DNA from: Aquificota bacterium
Lineage (GTDB): Bacteria; Aquificota; Aquificia; Aquificales; Aquificaceae
Reading direction: 5' to 3'
Length of the DNA: 6,685 bases
NCBI GenBank assembly: GCA_024280065.1
Contig: JAJRQX010000184.1
Span: 1-6,685, forward strand
Shown here: one piece after another, positions 1 through 6,685 of the stretch
How positions within the stretch are numbered: position 1 is the stretch's first letter
Layout of the letters: each line of letters begins with the position of its first letter
Translations under genes and position numbers: made by a program
The notes under the pieces: generated by a model
What the model was told of the DNA's origin: nothing
Databases searched by the model: none
What the model saw: the letters and a program-made list of their open reading frames with translations, nothing else

Positions 1-435
1 AGGTCGGAGGGATACACACTGTCAGAACTACTCAGGCACTTCTTCGGCGTTGAGGTTTACGATATAACCGTTCCCGCATTACCCACCATAGAGGATGCGG
101 ACCTCAGGGAAGAGGCGGTTCCGGTGGAAGAGGAGGGTATATACATAGTGGCATACAGGACCCTCGTTGATGAGATCGGTCACTGGAACCTCTGGACCCA
201 CGAGATGGAAAAGTTCCAAGAGGTCCTCATGAACGAAAGAACCGCCGTATTGCTTGGTGTTAAGGAGACATTTACCTTAAACGGTGTTGAACTCAGGGTA
301 AGGATAGATAACAACGTGGCGGACGAGACGGTCCTCATCCCTGATTCTTTTGAGGAGACCCAGCCCTTTGAACCTGGTATCAGGATAGGTAGGCTTCTCC
401 CCGAGCCTGACCTTAGGGTCTTCAGATACAGGTAA
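1..435 (+). CDS. nuoG: C-terminal end of a molybdopterin-oxidoreductase-type protein, probably NADH-quinone oxidoreductase subunit G (partial, 5' end outside window)
   Basis: The reading frame is open from the first base to the TAA at 433-435, giving 144 residues of a protein whose start lies upstream. A GTG at 124 is in this frame but has no ribosome binding site and is only an internal valine. The last ~75 residues (NERTAVLLGV, then ELRVRIDNNVADETVLIP) resemble the C-terminal beta-barrel of the molybdopterin/NuoG family, where an 'n..dA..lGv..gd.v.v' segment is followed by 'v..g.v.ip'. In complex I, NuoG carries Fe-S clusters in the peripheral arm and passes electrons from NADH or ferredoxin toward quinone. 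No cysteine or cluster motif lies in this fragment, so the NuoG call is inferred. A formate dehydrogenase or nitrate reductase-like alpha subunit is the main alternative. hpf begins 22 bp downstream on the same strand. Confidence 0.55.
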   Translation, partial: RSEGYTLSELLRHFFGVEVYDITVPALPTIEDADLREEAVPVEEEGIYIVAYRTLVDEIGHWNLWTHEMEKFQEVLMNERTAVLLGVKETFTLNGVELRVRIDNNVADETVLIPDSFEETQPFEPGIRIGRLLPEPDLRVFRYR

Positions 436-445
436 AATATTCCAC

Positions 446-453
446 GGAGGTGA
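446..453 (+). promoter_or_regulatory. Ribosome binding site of hpf
   Basis: GGAGGTGA lies 4 bases before the ATG at 458 and is a near-complete anti-16S match. It supports 458 as the start of the hibernation factor. Confidence 0.75.
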
Positions 454-457
454 GGCT

Positions 458-1060
458 ATGAACATTGAGTTCAGGGGAGTTGATATCCAGATAAGCGACG
501 CCATGAAGGCCTTTATTGAGAGCAAGCTGAGGAGGTTTGAGAGGTATCTGAGGGAGGCGGGAGAAGACCAGGTTGAGGTGGTCGTATCCGTCTCAAGCGT
601 CAGGTCAAGGTCCAAGGACTACGCGGGTGACAGCAGGCCCACCCTCTACAGGGTTGACATGCACATGTATCTGAAGACCCTACCCCACGGGTCCATACAT
701 GCCTGGGAGGAGGATACGGACGTCTTCACAGCCCTTGACCAGGTCCTTGACGAAATAGAGAGGCAACTGATAAAGCTAAAGCAGAGGAGACTTGAGCTGA
801 GAAGGGAATCCGCCAAGATAAAGGAAAAGATGCACTCCCCCGGGACCCTCGCACCCGAGGAGAGGGAGAGACCTCTTATAGTTGAGGAGGACTTGGCGGT
901 TGAGAAACCTATGAGCGTTGAAGACGCCATTGTTGAGCTTGAGGAGACGGGAGCCATGTTCATCCCCTTTGTGGATATAGAGACGGGCCATCTCAGAATA
1001 CTCTACAGGAAGAAGGGAGGCAACTTCGGCCTGATAAACACCAAGTGCAGGATGATGTGA
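458..1060 (+). CDS. hpf: Ribosome hibernation promoting factor, long form (HPF/RaiA family)
   Basis: This 200-residue protein has the two-domain layout of long HPF. Residues 1-~108 form the S30AE/RaiA domain that binds the decoding region of the 30S subunit (start [19 protein letters not shown], then the helix with [16 protein letters not shown] at ~88-103). A basic, charged linker spans ~104-148. Residues ~149-194 form the C-terminal dimerisation domain, with the hallmark KPMSVEDA and the [10 protein letters not shown] end. In this family the long form alone joins two 70S ribosomes into silent 100S dimers in stationary phase or starvation. The N-domain has a polar segment at ~49-62 ([12 protein letters not shown]) that looks longer than usual, and seven residues (NTKCRMM) follow the normal GLI terminus. 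The stop codon lies one base before secF, so the two are probably co-translated. Confidence 0.93.
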   Translation: MNIEFRGVDIQISDAMKAFIESKLRRFERYLREAGEDQVEVVVSVSSVRSRSKDYAGDSRPTLYRVDMHMYLKTLPHGSIHAWEEDTDVFTALDQVLDEIERQLIKLKQRRLELRRESAKIKEKMHSPGTLAPEERERPLIVEEDLAVEKPMSVEDAIVELEETGAMFIPFVDIETGHLRILYRKKGGNFGLINTKCRMM

Positions 1061-1061
1061 T

Positions 1062-1936
1062 ATGGATATAAGGTTCAGGTTTTTAAGGTGGAGGTTCGTA
1101 TCCTACGGTGTGTCGTTAGCTCTTGTCCTCGGCAGTTTGTTGCTACTTTCATTCAGAGGCCTGAACCTGGGCCTTGACTTTACTGGAGGGACGGTTATTG
1201 AGATCAGGTTCCAGAAGGAGGTGGCCATATCGGAGGTTAGGAAGGCGGTTAAAGAAGCAGGGGTAGGATCCTTCCTCGTTCAGGAGACTAAGGAGGGTAC
1301 CTACATAATCAAGGTGAGGGAAGGGGAGGACGTGAGAGCTGTTAAGGAGAACCTGGAGAAAGTGTCGGGATACGACCTGATCAGGGAGGAGAGGATAGGG
1401 GGGGTTATAAGTGAAGAGCTTAGGAGAAAGGCCGTCTTTGCGATACTTACCGCCTTAGGAGGTATCCTCCTATACCTCGCCTTCAGGTTCAAGCCCGTGT
1501 GGGGTGTGGGGGCACTTCTCGCCCTCATACACGACGTCCTGATAGTCGTCGGTGCATACTCTTTAACTTACAGGGAGGTGAACTTAGAAGTAGTTTCCGC
1601 CCTCCTCATAGTCGCGGGCTACTCGGTGGCGGACACGGTCGTCATCTTTGACAGGATAAGGGAGAACTTAAGGGTAAGGAAAGGTCTCCCCTTAGAGGAT
1701 ATCATGGACCTCTCCATAAACCAGACCCTCTCAAGGACGGTGATGACGTCCCTGACCACCTTCGCAACCGCTTCCGTCCTCTTCCTGATAGGTGGCCACG
1801 CCCTATCCAATATAATGTTCGCCTTTGTGGTGGGTGTGGTTGTGGGGACCTTCTCCTCGGTATTCGTTGCGAGTGCCTTCGTTCTTGACATGAGCAGGTT
1901 CTTCAGGAGAGAAGAGGTCCAGGAAGAGACGGCCTG

Positions 1937-1937
<1 letters not shown>
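1062..1937 (+). CDS. secF: Protein translocase subunit SecF
   Basis: SecF pairs with SecD in the inner membrane and uses the proton gradient to complete export of proteins through SecYEG. The 291-residue length is normal. Visible parts are membrane helix 1 (~12-31), the signature GLDFTGGT (37-44) opening the periplasmic domain (~45-115), then five helices at about 122-142, 145-168, 173-195, 225-244 and 249-275. [15 protein letters not shown] (188-202) is the conserved fourth-helix motif. D191 and R225 are 34 residues apart and probably correspond to the functional Asp and Arg of the Thermus SecDF proton path; this match is from memory. The ATG follows the hpf stop by one base, and a weak AGGATG inside hpf may serve as ribosome binding site. 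SecD, often immediately upstream, is not here. The stop overlaps the pilD start. Confidence 0.95.
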
Positions 1938-4267
<2,330 letters not shown>

Positions 4268-4269
<2 letters not shown>

Positions 4270-4274
4270 GAGGT
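4268..4274 (+). promoter_or_regulatory. Ribosome binding site of gspG
   Basis: A perfect AGGAGGT overlaps the LeuRS beta stop codon (TAG at 4267-4269) and lies 5 bases before the ATG at 4280. It decides the gspG start and therefore supports the unusual long N-terminal extension. Confidence 0.85.
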
Positions 4275-4279
4275 AGAAC

Positions 4280-4846
4280 ATGGAGCAGGACGTTTCCCTC
4301 TGGGCTTGGGTCCTATGGTTTCTGAAGGTCCTGGTTCTCGCCTTTCTGATAGGGATACCCTTTCTGGTAGCGGTGGTCCTGATATCCCAGGCTCTATACA
4401 GCAAGGTTCTGAAAAAGGTTGAGAAGAGGCTTGAGGAGAAATACGGAAGGAAAGGCTTCACGCTGATAGAGGTCCTCGTTGTCCTCATAATACTCGGCCT
4501 CATAGCCGCCATCATAGTTCCCAGGATCACGGGCAGGGTTGATGAGGCCAAGATAGAGCAGACAAAGATCCAGATGAAGGCCATAAAGAGCGCCCTTGAA
4601 CAGTACAAGTTAGACAACGGGTTCTACCCCACAACAGAGCAGGGCCTCAGGGCCCTCGTGGAGAGACCCACCACACCGCCGGTCCCGAAGAAGTGGAGGA
4701 GATACCTTGACAAGGTTCCCAAGGACGCCTGGGGGAGGGACTTCATATACATCTCTCCTGGGGTAAACAACCCCTTTGAGCTCAAGTCCTTAGGCCCTGA
4801 CGGGGAGGAGGGAACGGAGGATGACCTTGACATCTGGAAGATATGA
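4280..4846 (+). CDS. gspG: Type II secretion major pseudopilin GspG with an N-terminal membrane-segment extension
   Basis: GspG is the main subunit of the type II secretion pseudopilus. The prepilin site is RKG-FTLIEVLVVL, with cleavage after G59 and Glu at mature position +5 (E64), followed by the N-terminal helix. The mature 129 residues carry family marks: GFYPTTEQGLRALV (114-127), the KDAWGRDFIY segment (usually DPWG), and SLGPDGEEGTEDDLDI (170-185), the expected calcium-binding loop. The oddity is the leader: normally 6-10 residues, here 59, with a hydrophobic helix at ~8-38 and a basic stretch KVLKKVEKRLEEKYGRKG before the cleavage site. The positive-inside rule predicts the N-terminus outside and the basic part in the cytoplasm, where the peptidase acts. 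The start at 4280 has a perfect ribosome binding site. The only other usual start codon before the site is a GTG at 4373, with no good site. The end overlaps the next gene by 26 bp. Confidence 0.92.
   Translation: MEQDVSLWAWVLWFLKVLVLAFLIGIPFLVAVVLISQALYSKVLKKVEKRLEEKYGRKGFTLIEVLVVLIILGLIAAIIVPRITGRVDEAKIEQTKIQMKAIKSALEQYKLDNGFYPTTEQGLRALVERPTTPPVPKKWRRYLDKVPKDAWGRDFIYISPGVNNPFELKSLGPDGEEGTEDDLDIWKI
4804..4812 (+). promoter_or_regulatory. Ribosome binding site of the gspI-like gene, inside gspG
   Basis: GGAGGAGGG lies 8 bases before the ATG at 4821, within the codons for the calcium-loop region of gspG. It supports 4821 as the start. A second GGAGG (4816-4820) directly abuts the ATG and is too close to act. 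Confidence 0.6.
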
Positions 4847-5114
4847 AGGCTTCACCCTGATAGAGGTCGTCATAGCTCTGTCCATTATAGCTGTAGCTTT
4901 CACAACGCTCCTTGAGGTCTTATCTTACCTGACTAAAGAAATCTCCTCCGCAGAGGAGAGGCTGAAGGACGTCATCACCCTTGACAGGAAGGTGAAGGAG
5001 GGAGACCTTGAAGGCGTCAGTGTTGAAAGGAGGGATGTTCCGGACTATCCCGTTGTAAGGGAGGTTACCTACAGGCTCGGTGGTGTGTTTCTGATCAGGT
5101 ATGAAGAAAAGTAA
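4821..5114 (+). CDS. Minor pseudopilin, GspI/PilV-like
   Basis: This 97-residue protein has a 10-residue leader ending in YEG, then FTLIEVVIALSIIAVAFTTLL: cleavage after G10 with Glu at +5 (E15) and a typical hydrophobic N-terminal helix. The 'E-V-x-I-A-L-x-I-I-A' pattern is most like GspI/PilV-type minor pseudopilins. The mature part is about 87 residues, short for GspI, and after the helix (to ~45) I recognise no further motif, so GspH or another minor pseudopilin is possible. It overlaps gspG by 26 bp at its start and the next pseudopilin gene by 14 bp at its end. Minor pseudopilins form the tip complex that starts pseudopilus assembly in the periplasm, and PilD in this window is the likely processing enzyme. 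Confidence 0.8.
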   Translation: MTLTSGRYEGFTLIEVVIALSIIAVAFTTLLEVLSYLTKEISSAEERLKDVITLDRKVKEGDLEGVSVERRDVPDYPVVREVTYRLGGVFLIRYEEK

Positions 5115-5622
5115 GGGCTTCACGTTAACCGAGATTCTGGTTGTCCTGATCCTCTTCGGTGTCTCCGTCTCCCTCTTACTTCTCGTCTTCTCAAGGGGTG
5201 TTAGTACGAGCCTGAGCGTGGAAGAGAGGTCGGAGAGAACGGTCCTCCTCGCCACCCTCTTCTGGGACCTTCAGAGGAAGGTCTTCGGTGCAGAGAGGAT
5301 ATACGTGGAGGAAACCTCTCTATACATGATCACCTCAGGAGGCAGCTACTACCCGGGTTTGGTAAGGTGCGGATACATGTTCAGGGACGGAACCCTTTTC
5401 TACTCGGAAGACAGGAACGTGTGGGGGGAGGTGTACAACCCAAATGGCGGTTGGGTTAGGGTGGGAAACTTCAGGATGTTCAGGGTAGTTGCCGTGGAGG
5501 GTGACAGGGAGTTTACCGCCTACGACGGACTCCCGGAAAAGATCAGGGTCTATCTAGACGGAGAAGTATTCACCTTTGAGACCCTAAGACAGAGAATTCC
5601 CTCAGGACTTCGTAAACCTTAA
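5101..5622 (+). CDS. Minor pseudopilin, GspJ/PilW-like (prepilin-type N-terminal cleavage protein)
   Basis: The protein has 173 residues with a short basic leader MKKSKG and cleavage after G6, then FTLTEILVVLILFGVSVSLLLL. Glu is at +5 (E11), and the residue before it is Thr rather than the usual Ile/Leu. The size and helix match GspJ-type minor pseudopilins. The C-terminal half is aromatic-rich and beta-like (SYYPGLVRCGYMF, LFYSEDRNVWGEVYNPNGGWV), consistent with a periplasmic globular domain, but I see no signature that proves GspJ. Its ATG lies inside the preceding gene (14-bp overlap) and has no good Shine-Dalgarno sequence, so translation is probably coupled. The last 53 bp overlap the end of maf on the other strand. 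It is the last pseudopilin here; no GspK gene follows. Confidence 0.8.
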   Translation: MKKSKGFTLTEILVVLILFGVSVSLLLLVFSRGVSTSLSVEERSERTVLLATLFWDLQRKVFGAERIYVEETSLYMITSGGSYYPGLVRCGYMFRDGTLFYSEDRNVWGEVYNPNGGWVRVGNFRMFRVVAVEGDREFTAYDGLPEKIRVYLDGEVFTFETLRQRIPSGLRKP

Positions 5623-6136
5623 CCACAGGCAAACCCATAACTGTGAAGAAGTTCCCTTCTATCCTCTCAACGATGGTGGACCCGAAACCCTGAACCCCGT
5701 AAGCTCCTGCTTTGTCAAGGGGCTCTCCTGTGGAGACGTAGAACCTGATCTCCTCCTCTGTCAGACTTCTGAACTTAACCCCTGCGATGTCGTGGACCGT
5801 CCTCCTGATACCTCTGGCCACGAAGGAGACTGCGGTTACCACCCTGTGCCACCTTCCGGATAGGGTCCTCAGCATACGAACTGCCTCCTCCACGTCTTTG
5901 GGTTTCCCTAGTATGCGGTCCTTTATGTAAACCAACGTGTCCGCTCCTATGACGAGAGCATCCTTATTCCTCTTCCAGACGTCTATCGCCTTCAGGAGGG
6001 ACAGCCTTCTTGCGGTCGCTACAGGATCACCGAAGGTTCCCTCCTCAACCTGTGGGGGAACAACCTCAAACTCCAAACCCAGCTTTGACAGGATCTCCCG
6101 TCTCCTGGGTGATGAGGAGGCTAAGATGATACGCAC
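5570..6136 (-). CDS. maf: Maf family nucleotide pyrophosphatase (probable dTTP/UTP pyrophosphatase)
   Basis: Maf proteins hydrolyse nucleoside triphosphates, often non-canonical ones, to monophosphate and pyrophosphate in the cytoplasm; overproduction in Bacillus blocks septum formation. The 188-residue length is normal. Motifs: LASSSPRRREIL (5-16), the start of the substrate pocket; GADTLV (64-69) with D66; ILGKP (75-79); TLSGRWHRVVTAV (91-103); DKAGAYGVQG (141-150), with the catalytic-region Asp and the IQG-like motif; and GNFFTVMGLP (161-170). The DTLV, LSGRWH and GVQG set resembles the YhdE-type dTTP/UTP subgroup, which I infer rather than prove. The start is GTG (6134-6136) with GGGAGGT at 6152-6146, 9 bases upstream. 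The 3' end overlaps the convergent gspJ-like gene by 53 bp. Confidence 0.93.
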   Translation of the reverse strand: MRIILASSSPRRREILSKLGLEFEVVPPQVEEGTFGDPVATARRLSLLKAIDVWKRNKDALVIGADTLVYIKDRILGKPKDVEEAVRMLRTLSGRWHRVVTAVSFVARGIRRTVHDIAGVKFRSLTEEEIRFYVSTGEPLDKAGAYGVQGFGSTIVERIEGNFFTVMGLPVVKVYEVLREFSVLGSQR

Positions 6137-6142
6137 GGTTGA

Positions 6143-6172
6143 TTGACCTCCCTGAGCCAGCTAAATTATAAC
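6143..6172 (+). promoter_or_regulatory. Probable sigma-70-type promoter of nadA
   Basis: TTGACC (6143-6148) and TATAAC (6167-6172) are separated by 18 bp, close to the -35/-10 consensus. The expected start point (~6179) leaves a short leader with the nadA ribosome binding site. On the minus strand TATAAT (6170-6165) overlaps the same core and is a candidate -10 for maf, with only a weak -35 (TTTTCC, 6194-6189). The -35 here overlaps the maf ribosome binding site. I see no NadR/NiaR-type operator with confidence. Confidence 0.55.
6146..6152 (-). promoter_or_regulatory. Ribosome binding site of maf
   Basis: GGGAGGT on the minus strand lies 9 bases upstream of the GTG start at 6136. It supports that non-ATG start, and no in-frame ATG lies between the site and the GTG. 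Confidence 0.7.
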
Positions 6173-6183
6173 CTTACCTACAG

Positions 6184-6190
6184 AAGGAGG
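6184..6190 (+). promoter_or_regulatory. Ribosome binding site of nadA
   Basis: AAGGAGG lies 7 bases before the ATG at 6198 and fixes the nadA start. Confidence 0.8.
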
Positions 6191-6197
6191 AAAAGGC

Positions 6198-6685
6198 ATG
6201 GGTGTCAGTTTCGCTCTCACTCAGGAAAAGGAACTTTCCACAGATGAGATAAAGTACCTTCAGGGGGAGGTGAGAAGGCTCGCTGAGGAGAAGAACGCTA
6301 TCATCCTGGCTCACTACTACCAGCGACCTGAGGTCCAGGATATAGCAGACTTCATAGGGGACTCCCTTGAACTGTCCAGGAGGGCCGCGGAGACGGAAGC
6401 GGACATCATCGTCTTCTGCGGTGTCAGGTTCATGTGCGAGACCGCCAAGATCCTCAACCCTTCAAAGAAGGTCCTCCACCCCAACCCCGAATCGGGCTGT
6501 CCCATGGCGGATATGGTGACGGCGGATCAGGTAAGGATGCTGAGACAGAAGCACCCGGATGCCACCTTCGTTGCCTACATAAACACCACAGCGGAGGTGA
6601 AGGCCGAAGTGGATGTATGTGTCACATCCGCAAACGCACCCAGGATAATAAAGAAGCTGGACGCAAAGAAGATAGTGTTCCTTCC
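6198..6685 (+). CDS. nadA: Quinolinate synthase NadA (partial, 3' end outside window)
   Basis: NadA condenses iminoaspartate with dihydroxyacetone phosphate to quinolinate in de novo NAD synthesis, using a [4Fe-4S] cluster. The first 162 residues are present, about half the protein. Hallmarks: ILAHYYQRPEVQDIADFIGDS (36-56) with the substrate-binding His-Tyr, then VFCGVRFMCETAKILNP (72-88), HPNPESGCPMADMV (94-107) where C101 is the expected first cluster cysteine, and YINTTAEVKAEVDVCVTSANA (127-147), the NTSAEVKA-type motif. The other two cluster cysteines would lie beyond the window. C80 stands where I would expect Ala or another small residue, giving an extra cysteine near the site. The frame stays open to the last base. 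nadA is divergent from maf across 61 bp. Confidence 0.96.
   Translation, partial: MGVSFALTQEKELSTDEIKYLQGEVRRLAEEKNAIILAHYYQRPEVQDIADFIGDSLELSRRAAETEADIIVFCGVRFMCETAKILNPSKKVLHPNPESGCPMADMVTADQVRMLRQKHPDATFVAYINTTAEVKAEVDVCVTSANAPRIIKKLDAKKIVFL

Noticed and set aside
124..435. GTG at 124 as the start of a separate 103-residue gene
   Set aside because: The frame is open back to position 1 and the sequence reads as one continuous C-terminal domain; no ribosome binding site precedes the GTG.
433..438. TAAAAT as a -10 promoter for hpf
   Set aside because: No -35 is visible at the right spacing, and the start point would fall right at the ribosome binding site.
4373..4375. GTG as an alternative gspG start with a 28-residue leader
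   Set aside because: It has only weak upstream complementarity and lies within the hydrophobic segment, while the ATG at 4280 has a perfect ribosome binding site.
4843..4845. ATG at the gspG stop as the start of the gspI-like gene
   Set aside because: It is not in the frame that encodes the prepilin motif; 4821 is the in-frame start with a ribosome binding site.

Overview
This window most likely comes from a thermophilic, Gram-negative bacterium of the Aquificales (Aquifex/Hydrogenobacter-like). The best evidence is a gene encoding only the C-terminal part of leucyl-tRNA synthetase, starting 43 residues before the KMSKS motif. That matches the two-subunit (alpha/beta) LeuRS known from Aquifex aeolicus. 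Heavy use of AGG, ATA and GAG codons, very short intergenic gaps and overlapping genes fit a compact thermophile genome. A CMP-Kdo synthetase gene implies an outer membrane with Kdo-containing lipopolysaccharide. By eye the DNA is a little over half G+C, which is high for Aquifex itself, so a related genus is more likely. The taxonomic call is an inference.

Layout: (1) Positions 1-2689 form a plus-strand run: the 3' end of a probable nuoG, a long-form ribosome hibernation factor (hpf), secF and a type IV prepilin peptidase (pilD). hpf and secF are separated by one base, and the secF stop overlaps the pilD start by one base. (2) kdsB lies on the minus strand (2666-3379) and converges with pilD with a 24-bp overlap. 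(3) The LeuRS beta gene runs divergently from kdsB after only 23 bp and opens a tight plus-strand operon, leuS-beta, gspG, gspI-like, gspJ-like (3403-5622). The three pseudopilin genes overlap each other. (4) maf, a nucleotide pyrophosphatase gene, is on the minus strand (5570-6136) and overlaps the end of the gspJ-like gene by 53 bp. (5) nadA (quinolinate synthase) starts at 6198 after a 61-bp divergent promoter region and runs off the window.

How the genes relate: pilD and the three pseudopilins form a functional set, because the peptidase cleaves and N-methylates proteins of the G-FTLxE type. They belong to a type II secretion or type IV pilus-like machine, although they sit in two operons separated by kdsB. 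SecF helps move proteins into the periplasm. The remaining genes (NuoG-like, HPF, LeuRS beta, KdsB, Maf, NadA) are housekeeping. I see no tRNA, rRNA, CRISPR array, insertion sequence or phage-like gene, no intergenic stretch longer than about 61 bp, and no clear intrinsic terminator.

The most unusual points are a GspG major pseudopilin with a 59-residue N-terminal extension that contains its own membrane segment ahead of the prepilin cleavage site, the split LeuRS heading a pseudopilin operon, and a 23-bp divergent promoter region where both transcripts appear nearly leaderless. I found no clearly new multi-gene system.
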